Positions 1 to 6,905 of a stretch of 11,176 bases of DNA are shown one piece after another. The notes under the pieces were generated by a model. That model worked only from the letters and a program-made list of their open reading frames with translations, was not told the origin of the DNA and made no database searches. The stretch comes from Prevotellaceae bacterium (lineage in GTDB: Bacteria; Bacteroidota; Bacteroidia; Bacteroidales; Bacteroidaceae). The position numbers were made by a program, and so were the translations under genes. The number at the start of each line of letters is the position of its first letter. Position 1 is the stretch's first letter. The DNA is taken from contig JAFLUS010000034.1 in NCBI GenBank assembly GCA_022508685.1, positions 1 through 11,176 on the forward strand, in the 5' to 3' direction.

Positions 1-1
1 A

Positions 2-49
2 TTTTAGGCGTATGCATAAGCGTTTTCACGTTTATGCGCACGCCTAAAA
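2..49. repeat. Imperfect hairpin palindrome downstream of gdhA
   Basis: Bases 2-23 pair with 28-49 around a 4-nt loop (24-27, TTTC). Read as plus-strand RNA there are 19 Watson-Crick pairs, two G-U wobbles (13-38, 20-31) and one A-C mismatch (12-39). Read as minus-strand RNA two wobbles become mismatches, so the fold slightly favours the plus strand. It lies 57 nt past the gdhA stop codon, so it could be a 3'-end structure for gdhA or for a convergent gene beyond the window. It lacks the U-tract of an intrinsic terminator: the arms end in AAAA on both strands. It could also be a copy of a dispersed palindromic repeat. A smaller palindrome, GTTGT-TT-ACAAC, sits at 74-85 between it and gdhA. 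Confidence 0.6.
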
Positions 50-105
50 CGGTTTGTGCGTAAGAAATTTGGGGTTGTTTACAACGATTTATAATTCGCT
101 GTGTA

Positions 106-1443
106 TCATACGATTCCTTGTGCCATCATGGCTTTGGCGACTTTCATGAAGCCGGCGATGTTGGCACCGCGGACGTAGTTGATGTAGCCATCGGGTTGTG
201 TGCCGTAGGTGACGCACTGGTGGTGGATGGCGTGCATGATAGAGTGGAGACGTTGGTCGACTTCGTCGGCTGACCACGAGAGGTGCATGGCGTTTTGGGT
301 CATCTCAAGTCCGCTGGTGGCTACGCCGCCGGCATTGACTGCCTTGCCGGGTGCATAGAGTAGATGGGCGTCGATGAAGGCGTCGATGGCTTCGGGGGTG
401 CAGCCCATGTTGGAGATTTCGCCGACGCAGATGCAGCCGTTTTGGATGAGTTGGCGTGCATCGTCGCCGTCGAGTTCGTTCTGCGTCGCGCAGGGGAGGG
501 CGATGTCGCAGGGTACTTCCCATGGTCGGCGTGCGGGAACGAACTGGGCTGAGGGGAATTCGTCGGCATAGGGTTGGCAGATGTCGTTGCCGCTGGCACG
601 GAGTTCGAGCAGATAGTCGATTTTTTCGCCGCTGATGCCGTCGGGGTCGTAAATGTAGCCGTCGGGTCCACTGATGGTGATGACTTTGGCGCCGAGTTGC
701 GTGGCTTTGGTGGCTGCTCCCCATGCGACGTTGCCGAATCCGCTGATGGCTACGGTGCGTCCTTGGAGGGAAAGTCCGCGTGTCTGGAGCATTTCGCTGA
801 CGAAATAGAGTCCGCCGAATCCTGTGGCTTCGGGACGGATGAGTGAACCGCCAAATTCGAGTCCCTTGCCTGTGAGTACGCCGCTCCAGTCGCGGGTGAG
901 TTTCTTGTATTGCCCGAAGAGGTAGCCTACTTCGCGTGTGCCGACGCCGATGTCGCCTGCGGGTACGTCGATTTCGGGGCCGATGTAGCGATAGAGTTCA
1001 TTCATGAAGGCTTGGCAGAAACGCATGATTTCGGCATCGCTCTTGCCGCGGGGTGAGAAGTCGGAACCGCCTTTGCCGCCGCCCATGGGGAGGGTGGTGA
1101 GGGCGTTCTTGAAGGTTTGCTCGAAGGCGAGGAACTTGAGGATGGAGAGGTTGACGGAAGCGTGGAAACGGAGTCCGCCTTTGTAGGGACCGATGGCGCT
1201 GTTGAACTGTACGCGGTAGCCGATGTTGACTTGTACTTCGCCACGGTCGTCTACCCATGGTACGCGAAACGTGATGATGCGTTCGGGTTCGACGAGGCGC
1301 TCGATGAGTTTGGCGCGTTCGAATTCGGGGTGTTGATTATAGACGTCTTCAATGGAGGTGAGGACTTCGTGAACGGCTTGCAGATACTCGGTTTCGCCCG
1401 GGTGCTTGGCTTCGAGGTGAGCCATGATGTGTTGGATATTCAT
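106..1443 (-). CDS. gdhA: NADP-type hexameric glutamate dehydrogenase
   Basis: Catalyses reversible reductive amination of 2-oxoglutarate with ammonia to glutamate, in the cytosol, linking nitrogen assimilation or amino-acid catabolism to the TCA cycle. At 445 aa it matches class I (about 50 kDa subunit, E. coli type) enzymes and appears complete. Residues 85-90 (GPYKGG, Lys88) and Lys112 fit the glutamate-binding lysines; PMGGGKGGSDF at 119-129 holds the catalytic Lys124; PAGDIG at 161-166 holds the catalytic Asp164. The Rossmann domain begins near 229 with SGFGNVAWGA at 234-243. NADP rather than NAD preference is inferred from overall similarity to the short class I enzymes. The ATG is preceded by an A/T-rich leader with no Shine-Dalgarno, normal for Bacteroidota. 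It has its own promoter and is separated from the upstream operon by a terminator. From memory, Prevotella ruminicola gdhA expression responds to nitrogen source. Confidence 0.96.
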   Translation of the reverse strand: MNIQHIMAHLEAKHPGETEYLQAVHEVLTSIEDVYNQHPEFERAKLIERLVEPERIITFRVPWVDDRGEVQVNIGYRVQFNSAIGPYKGGLRFHASVNLSILKFLAFEQTFKNALTTLPMGGGKGGSDFSPRGKSDAEIMRFCQAFMNELYRYIGPEIDVPAGDIGVGTREVGYLFGQYKKLTRDWSGVLTGKGLEFGGSLIRPEATGFGGLYFVSEMLQTRGLSLQGRTVAISGFGNVAWGAATKATQLGAKVITISGPDGYIYDPDGISGEKIDYLLELRASGNDICQPYADEFPSAQFVPARRPWEVPCDIALPCATQNELDGDDARQLIQNGCICVGEISNMGCTPEAIDAFIDAHLLYAPGKAVNAGGVATSGLEMTQNAMHLSWSADEVDQRLHSIMHAIHHQCVTYGTQPDGYINYVRGANIAGFMKVAKAMMAQGIV

Positions 1444-1498
1444 AGGTATTGAGATGTAAGGTTAATGAATGTTACGTTTTGCCATTGTGGTGGCTCTA

Positions 1499-1529
1499 CA
1501 AATTTAAGTATTTGTCGGGAAGGTGCAAA
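1499..1529 (-). promoter_or_regulatory. Bacteroidota-type promoter of gdhA
   Basis: On the minus strand, TTTG (1529-1526) is followed after exactly 19 nt by TAAATTTG (1506-1499). This fits the Bacteroidota primary sigma factor consensus TTTG-N19-21-TAnnTTTG without a mismatch. Immediately upstream is an A-rich stretch (about 1531-1546 read in reverse complement) that could act like an UP element. Initiation would be near 1492, giving a gdhA leader of about 50 nt. The leader contains a tiny open frame MAKRNIH (1485-1462) and a weak GCCA/TGGC stem; neither is convincing alone. The start site is inferred, not observed. Confidence 0.8.
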
Positions 1530-1634
1530 GTTTTTTTTATTTTTTATGCGACGGAGTGGCATTTTGTCAGCCATAGGGTGGTGGATTGCTAACTGCTGTT
1601 TGCAAAATGGGGGTATAGAGAGTGAAAAGACATG

Positions 1635-1675
1635 AAAAAAGGCATGGACTTCGGAGTGTGAAGCCCATGCCTTTT
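1635..1675 (-). terminator. Intrinsic terminator of the pyrG-yidC-peptide operon
   Basis: Bases 1661-1675 pair with 1637-1651, a 15-bp stem with a single non-Watson-Crick position and a 9-nt loop (1652-1660). In the minus-strand transcript the 3' arm runs into six U residues (complement of 1635-1640). It begins 22 nt after the stop codon of the POT transporter. It separates the upstream operon from gdhA, whose promoter lies about 105 nt further on. The remaining bases 1530-1634 show no gene. Confidence 0.88.
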
Positions 1676-1696
1676 GTGGCGGAAATGTGGTGTGGA

Positions 1697-3223
1697 TTAT
1701 GCCACTTTATTGATTTTCTTCATCTGCGACATGATGAACAGATAGGAGATGAGGCAGAGTCCGGCAAGGATGAGCCAGAGAATCCAAAGGGGAATGCCCC
1801 AAAGCCATCCGGGAATGGCAACGAGGAAGTTGCCAAGGGCTGTGGCTACGAACCATCCACCCATCATCATACCTGTATATTTAGGTGGCGCTACCTTGGA
1901 GACGAAGGAGATGCCCATGGGAGACAGCAACAACTCGGCAAAGGTGAGGATGAGGTAGGTGCTGACGAGGATGTTGGGTGTAGCGTCTGCCATGTGGTCG
2001 TAAACGGGCTTTCCGTCGACCATGTGGTAGGTGGGGTCGGGCAGTCCGAAGGAACAGAACGACATGACGACGTAGGCAACGGCTGCAACGAGCATACCGA
2101 GTGCAATCTTCGTAGGTGCCTTGGGTTCGCGTCCTTTCTTGTTCAGTGCGCCGAATATCGCCATGCTGACGGGCGTGAGGGCGACAACGAAGAATGGGTT
2201 GAACTGCTGGAAAATGGGGGCGTCGACTTTGACTGCTCCGTCGATGAGTGTATATTTCCAAATGAGTGCACCGACGGATGCAAGGCTGACGAGGGATGCA
2301 ACGGCTTTTCCCTTTCCGGTTTTCGACTGGAAAATGGCGAAAAGTCCGTAAACGAGGACGACAACGAGGCAGAGGTTCCATACGTCGAACATCATGCTTT
2401 GCAGACCTGTGGACGAGGTGGCCGTGTAGTCGCGGGCGAAGAGGGTGAGGGTGTTGCCGTTCTGGTGGAATACCATCCAGAAGAAAATGACAACGGCAAA
2501 CACGAGACCGAGTGCAACGATGCGTTCTTTGGTCTCAGCCTTCGACAGTTCTTCGACGGGTGCGTTATTGGTGGATGATTTGGTTTCCACCTTACCGTCG
2601 GCTGCTGCATAGGTCTTGCGTCCGAGATAATAAATAAGTATGGAAACAATGAGCGAAACGCAGGCTACGGCAAAGGCAAAATGGTAAGAGTCGGCTTTGT
2701 TGTAACCGAGACTTTGCTGTGCGTAGTCCATAATCTTAATGGCGGCAGTGGGAGCGAAGAGTGCACCGATGTTGATAGCCATGTAGAAAATGGAGAAGGC
2801 TGCATCACGCTTTTCTGCATATTTCGGATTGTCGTAGAGGTTGCCGACCATGACCTGCAGATTGCCTTTGAACAGACCGGTACCCATGCAGACGAGGGTA
2901 AGTGCGCCGTACATGAAGGCATAGGCTGTGGTGCTGTTGCCGACAGGAACGGATAGGAGGAGGTAGCCGAGGAACATGATGATGATGCCGATGGTGACCA
3001 TCTTCTTATATCCGAACTTATCGGCCAACATTCCGCCGAAAAGGGGCAGGAAGTAGACGAACATGAGGAATGAGGAATAGATGGTGCTGGCTACGCTGGT
3101 TTCGAGTTGGAAATTGTCCTGCAAGAAGAGCAGGAATACGGCGAGCATGGTGTAGTAGCCGAATCGCTCGCCTGTGTTGGCAAGGGCTAAAGTGTATAGT
3201 CCTTTGGGTTGTCCTTCAAACAT
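1697..3223 (-). CDS. POT/PTR2-family peptide-proton symporter
   Basis: Inner-membrane MFS protein of the proton-dependent oligopeptide transporter family, which takes up di- and tripeptides with protons. At 508 aa it has the usual bacterial POT size, and the hydrophobic pattern suggests about 14 membrane helices. Evidence: ERFGYY at 19-24 in helix 1 (the E2-R part of the ExxER proton-coupling motif); LADKFG at 66-71 between helices 2 and 3; GTGLFKGN at 114-121, where POT proteins often read KP; and the PTR2 signature FYMAINIGAL at 146-155. The first Glu of ExxER is Asn16 here, a variant I associate with Bacteroidota members. The start fits the conserved N-terminus MFEGQPKGLY. It is the last gene of the operon, 32 nt after the MFSD1-like transporter. 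Substrate specificity cannot be read from sequence. Confidence 0.9.
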   Translation of the reverse strand: MFEGQPKGLYTLALANTGERFGYYTMLAVFLLFLQDNFQLETSVASTIYSSFLMFVYFLPLFGGMLADKFGYKKMVTIGIIIMFLGYLLLSVPVGNSTTAYAFMYGALTLVCMGTGLFKGNLQVMVGNLYDNPKYAEKRDAAFSIFYMAINIGALFAPTAAIKIMDYAQQSLGYNKADSYHFAFAVACVSLIVSILIYYLGRKTYAAADGKVETKSSTNNAPVEELSKAETKERIVALGLVFAVVIFFWMVFHQNGNTLTLFARDYTATSSTGLQSMMFDVWNLCLVVVLVYGLFAIFQSKTGKGKAVASLVSLASVGALIWKYTLIDGAVKVDAPIFQQFNPFFVVALTPVSMAIFGALNKKGREPKAPTKIALGMLVAAVAYVVMSFCSFGLPDPTYHMVDGKPVYDHMADATPNILVSTYLILTFAELLLSPMGISFVSKVAPPKYTGMMMGGWFVATALGNFLVAIPGWLWGIPLWILWLILAGLCLISYLFIMSQMKKINKVA

Positions 3224-3255
3224 AATACTGAAATTGAGGGTTGATATTGAACGTG

Positions 3256-4611
3256 TTATTTCTTAATGTTGGGCAATTCGAGTCCGTAGCCTTTCTTGCG
3301 GTCTTCAGCCTTCAATGCGAAGGAGAGGAGAAGGGCAAGGATACCGAGTGAGGCAAAGATGAGCATCGGGACTTTGTAGCCGCCCGTAGACTGCAACGTC
3401 ATACCGATGATGAGCGGTACGAAGCAGAGGCCGATATTCTGAATCCAGAAAATGAGCGAATAGGCGCTGCCCAGTATGACGGGGTCGATAATCTTCGGTA
3501 CACTGGGCCATAGGGCGGCAGGAACCAATGAGAAAGAAACGCCGAGCACGAGAATCAGCACGACTGCAAACCATTGTTGCGGATAGATTGGGAGCAGGAA
3601 GGCGAAACTCAAGTGGCAGATAATCATGATGAGCGCACCGAGCATGAGCATGGTGGCTCCCTTGCCGATGTGGTCGAGGAATGCGCCGAGGAATGGGGTG
3701 AGCACCATGGCGAGGATGGGGAACCAACGAAGAAGGTCGGCTGCCTCGCTTGCAGGAATGGCAAGTGTCACCTCAAGGTAGTTGGTGGCATAGCGCTGGA
3801 AGGGGAAAATCGCTGAATAGTAGAGGACGCACAACAAGGCAACGACCCAGAACATACGGCTGGAGAAGATGCGCTTGAGGTCGCTGACCTTGAACTCTTC
3901 TTCGCTCTCTCCGTTGGCACTGGCACCGAGTTGGCGGTCGAGTTTCACGTCGAGGACGGAGAATACGCAGAAGTTGATGAGACCAATGAGCAAGAGTATG
4001 GTGCAGAACGCGATGGGGGCAACAATGGAGTTGTCGTACATGGCGGCAATGCGCGGAGATGCTGACAAGACGGCAAAGACGCCGAGACGTGCAATCGCCA
4101 TCTCCAATCCCATTGCCAATGCCATTTCCTTGCCGTTAAACCACTTGGCAATGGCTTTGGACACGGTGATACCAGCCATTTCGCATCCGCAACCGAAGAC
4201 CATGAAGCCCAAACTTGCCATCTTGGCACTGCCCGGGAAGGCTACCCACCATGTGTTGAGCCATTCGCAGAAACCTGTCGTTTGGAACCAATCGCTGATG
4301 CCCACATATTTAATAGAAGCACCGATGACCATGAGGGCTGTGGAGAGGATGCCGGTGAAACGTACTCCCATCTTGTCGAGGATGATGCCGGCAACGATGA
4401 GGAAACCAAAGACGTTGAGCAGATACTCGGAGGCTGCATACGTGCCGAAGGTGCCGCTGTCCCATTCGCGTTGGGTTTCAACCAATGATTGCAATGGCGA
4501 CATGACGTCGACGAACATGTAAGCAAAGAACATGGCTAACGCTATCAGAATGAGAACGAACCATCGTGCAATAAATGAATCATTGAGATTCTTCTGTATT
4601 TTTTCTACCAT
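3256..4611 (-). CDS. MFS transporter resembling MFSD1 (putative dipeptide carrier)
   Basis: A 451-aa major facilitator with about 12 hydrophobic helices and a central hydrophilic loop near 222-248 (DVKLDRQLGA to DLKRIF). Motif A-like GIILDKMGVR lies at 75-84 between helices 2 and 3, and its C-half counterpart GAFLDHIGKG at 309-318. Several blocks resemble eukaryotic MFSD1 as I remember it: KWFNGKEMALAMGLEMA (156-172) followed by IARLG, CVLYYSAIFPF (261-271), AALWPSV (365-371) and GSAYSL...IQNIGL (381-395). MFSD1 is a lysosomal dipeptide uniporter, so dipeptide or related small-solute transport is a reasonable hypothesis. Context agrees: a DPP5-like peptidase lies immediately upstream and a POT transporter immediately downstream. 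The bacterial substrate is not established; organic anions or sugars remain possible. The start ATG lies 55 nt after the peptidase stop in an AT-rich gap with a short TA run. Confidence 0.8.
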   Translation of the reverse strand: MVEKIQKNLNDSFIARWFVLILIALAMFFAYMFVDVMSPLQSLVETQREWDSGTFGTYAASEYLLNVFGFLIVAGIILDKMGVRFTGILSTALMVIGASIKYVGISDWFQTTGFCEWLNTWWVAFPGSAKMASLGFMVFGCGCEMAGITVSKAIAKWFNGKEMALAMGLEMAIARLGVFAVLSASPRIAAMYDNSIVAPIAFCTILLLIGLINFCVFSVLDVKLDRQLGASANGESEEEFKVSDLKRIFSSRMFWVVALLCVLYYSAIFPFQRYATNYLEVTLAIPASEAADLLRWFPILAMVLTPFLGAFLDHIGKGATMLMLGALIMIICHLSFAFLLPIYPQQWFAVVLILVLGVSFSLVPAALWPSVPKIIDPVILGSAYSLIFWIQNIGLCFVPLIIGMTLQSTGGYKVPMLIFASLGILALLLSFALKAEDRKKGYGLELPNIKK

Positions 4612-4666
4612 ATCATGAAAAGTTTTGTGTATGTGATGACATATATATAAGTATGGCTTCGGTGGC

Positions 4667-6895
4667 TTATTTCAGCCAACGGTCGAGCCAGTTGAAGAAC
4701 GTGCGTTGCCAGAGAATGCCGTTCTGCGGTTTCAATACCCAGTGGTTTTCGTCGGGGAAAATCAACAATTCAGCAGGGATGCCGCGATAGCGTGCCGCAT
4801 TGAAGGCAGCCATGGCTTGCGAGGCAACGATGCGATAGTCTTTTTCACCATGGATGCAGAGAATCGGTGCATCCCAGCGGTCAACGAATTTGTGGGGAGA
4901 GTTCTGATAAGTGCGCTGGATGACGGGGTCGTCTTTGTGCCATGGTGCACCGCCGAGGTCCCAATTCGTAAACCATGCTTCTTCGGTTTCGACGTATTGC
5001 TGCTCAAGGTTGTAAATTCCGTCGTGAGCGATGAAACACTTGAAGCGCTTGTCGTGATTGCCGGCTAACCAATAGACGCTGAAACCTCCGAAACTTGCAC
5101 CGATGCAACCCAGACGGTCTTTGTCGACGTAGGGAAGATTCTGTGCCGCATCATCGATGGCGCTTTTGTAGTCGTCCATACAGCGGGCAGTGTAGTTCGT
5201 ACTGATTTCTTCCAACCATTCCTGACCGAAACCGGGCAAGCCACGCCGGTTGGGGCATACGACGATGTAGCCGTTAGCCGCCATGATTTGCATGTTCCAG
5301 CGGAAGCTCCAGAATTGGCTGACGGGACTTTGCGGGCCGCCTTCACAGAATAGGAGGGTGGGATATTTCTTCGACGCGTCGAAATCGGGTGGGAGAATGA
5401 CCCACGAAAGGATGTCTTTTCCGTCTACGCTCTTGCACCAACGCGGTTGCACGTCGCCCCAATCGATGTTGTCGCGGAAGTATTGGTTCTCGTGAGTGAG
5501 TTGCGTCACGTTGGATTCGTCAGCCTCATCCTTTGCCGCTTGTTGGGGATTGACAAGGAAATACTCCGTTGCTTCCTTCATGGATTGACGGCCACAAAGC
5601 AGTTGTTTGCCGCACAATGCGACGGAGGTGTAGTCGTATTGTCCTTCCGTCAGTTTCTTGACTTCGCCATTCAGATTGGTGCTGTAAATGTGCGTCGTTC
5701 CATGCCATGTGCCGACGAAATAGAGCGTCTGATTATCGGTGTTCCAGCAGAATGCGTCGACGTTGCTGTCGAACGATTCGGTGATATAGGTCTTCTTGCC
5801 GGTTGCCAGTTCATAGATGCAGAGGCGGTTGCGGTCGCTTTCATATCCGTCGCGCTCCATGCTTTGCCATGCTACGTACTTGCCGTCGGGCGAGAAGGAA
5901 GGGTTGGTGTCGTAGCCGACGTTGAAATCGTCGTCTGCCGCATTGACGGCTTGGTTCTTCAGCGAACGGGTGTAGTCCGTGTCCTGCGGTGCTTGGTAAT
6001 CTGCAGGTTTGCAGAGGTTCTTCGTCGTGCCGGTTTCAATGTCATACAGGAAGATGTCGGAATCGGTGCTGATAGCATATTCGCGTCCTGTCTTTTTGCG
6101 GCAAGTGTAGGCTACCTGCTTGCTGTCGGGACTCCACGCCAATTGTTCGATGCCTCCAAACGGCTTCATCGGACATTCGAAGAGTTCGTCACCCAGAATG
6201 CGGATGGGGTCGTCGGCAGAGAGTTCTTCGCCGTTGAACTGATAGATGAATGGTTGCGGTACGGACTCTGTCCATTCATCCCAATGGCGGAACATGGCTT
6301 CATCGATGACGCGACCCGTGGCTTTCGGCAGGTCTGCATAACCGCCGGCAAGTCCGCCCTTGTTGGGCAATTCGACGCTGTGGATGACCAGCACTTTCTG
6401 CTCGTCGGGCGAAAAGGCATAGTCTTCAATGTCGCGTGAGCCATGTGACAATTGCTGACGGCTGCTGCCGTCCGTATTCATTTGCCACAATTGCATCACA
6501 CCGTCTTCGTCGGCTGCGAGGTAGGCTATCTTGTCGCCATTCTTTATATATTTAGGCGAAAGTTCGCTGCTGTTTGCCGTTGTCAGCAATGTTTCGTTGC
6601 TGCCGTCGGTGTTGAGCGTATAGATGACGGTGTGGCTTTTGTTTTCCTCCACACTATAATAACTGACATTGTAGGCTATCTGCGTGCCGTCGGGCGATAC
6701 GGATGCGCCACCGATGCGTCCCATTGCCCACAAGGCTTCGGGCGAAAGGCGACGATTTTGTATTTCCGGCGTCTGTCTTCCGATAAATGTCTGTGGTTCC
6801 TCGGCTGTGGTGCTGCCATTGCTGCATGAACTAACGATAGGGGAGGTACAGAGCATGGTGATTGCCGTTGCGACGGAAAGGATGTTCTTGTTCAT
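4667..6895 (-). CDS. DPP5-like S9 dipeptidyl peptidase, predicted lipoprotein
   Basis: Prolyl-oligopeptidase-family serine peptidase, 742 aa. Closest by eye to bacterial DPP5/alanyl dipeptidyl peptidases (S9C), which remove N-terminal dipeptides from oligopeptides. Residues 1-23 form a signal peptide ending in a lipobox (VSSC, Cys24), so membrane anchoring outside the cytoplasm is predicted; the residues after Cys24 (SNGSTT) lack the acidic cluster of Bacteroidota surface-export signals, favouring a periplasmic face. A beta-propeller spans about 50-480, with repeated SPDG-type blades at 67-70, 255-258 and 335-338. The alpha/beta-hydrolase domain follows: GASFGG (599-604, nucleophile Ser601), GEKDYRI (683-689, Asp686) and DENHWVL (715-721, His718). 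The protein is cysteine-rich for an exported enzyme (about 14 besides Cys24, including 428 and 434). It starts 10 nt after yidC. Acyl-peptidyl oligopeptidase or another S9 subtype is possible. Confidence 0.88.
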   Translation of the reverse strand: MNKNILSVATAITMLCTSPIVSSCSNGSTTAEEPQTFIGRQTPEIQNRRLSPEALWAMGRIGGASVSPDGTQIAYNVSYYSVEENKSHTVIYTLNTDGSNETLLTTANSSELSPKYIKNGDKIAYLAADEDGVMQLWQMNTDGSSRQQLSHGSRDIEDYAFSPDEQKVLVIHSVELPNKGGLAGGYADLPKATGRVIDEAMFRHWDEWTESVPQPFIYQFNGEELSADDPIRILGDELFECPMKPFGGIEQLAWSPDSKQVAYTCRKKTGREYAISTDSDIFLYDIETGTTKNLCKPADYQAPQDTDYTRSLKNQAVNAADDDFNVGYDTNPSFSPDGKYVAWQSMERDGYESDRNRLCIYELATGKKTYITESFDSNVDAFCWNTDNQTLYFVGTWHGTTHIYSTNLNGEVKKLTEGQYDYTSVALCGKQLLCGRQSMKEATEYFLVNPQQAAKDEADESNVTQLTHENQYFRDNIDWGDVQPRWCKSVDGKDILSWVILPPDFDASKKYPTLLFCEGGPQSPVSQFWSFRWNMQIMAANGYIVVCPNRRGLPGFGQEWLEEISTNYTARCMDDYKSAIDDAAQNLPYVDKDRLGCIGASFGGFSVYWLAGNHDKRFKCFIAHDGIYNLEQQYVETEEAWFTNWDLGGAPWHKDDPVIQRTYQNSPHKFVDRWDAPILCIHGEKDYRIVASQAMAAFNAARYRGIPAELLIFPDENHWVLKPQNGILWQRTFFNWLDRWLK

Positions 6896-6905
6896 GTTGT
6901 CTTGC

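Noticed and set aside
2..49. Intrinsic terminator or invertible-promoter repeat at the left edge
   Set aside because: No U-tract follows the stem on either strand within the window, and the 4-nt loop leaves no invertible segment between the arms.
1560..1609. Inverted repeat CATTTTG/CAAAATG, 36 nt apart, upstream of gdhA
   Set aside because: Seven AT-rich base pairs over that spacing are expected by chance, and it lies upstream of the promoter with no other supporting signal.
1622..2578. A 318-codon plus-strand open frame over the end of the POT gene
   Set aside because: It begins inside the operon terminator hairpin and overlaps a well-supported transporter; its translation is a low-complexity acidic sequence without known motifs.
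3869..4522. A 217-codon plus-strand open frame antisense to the MFSD1-like gene
   Set aside because: Complementary to membrane-helix codons of the real gene; no independent signals.
5447..6439. A 330-codon plus-strand open frame antisense to the S9 peptidase
   Set aside because: Shadow of the peptidase gene: no domain recognised, no promoter or terminator of its own.
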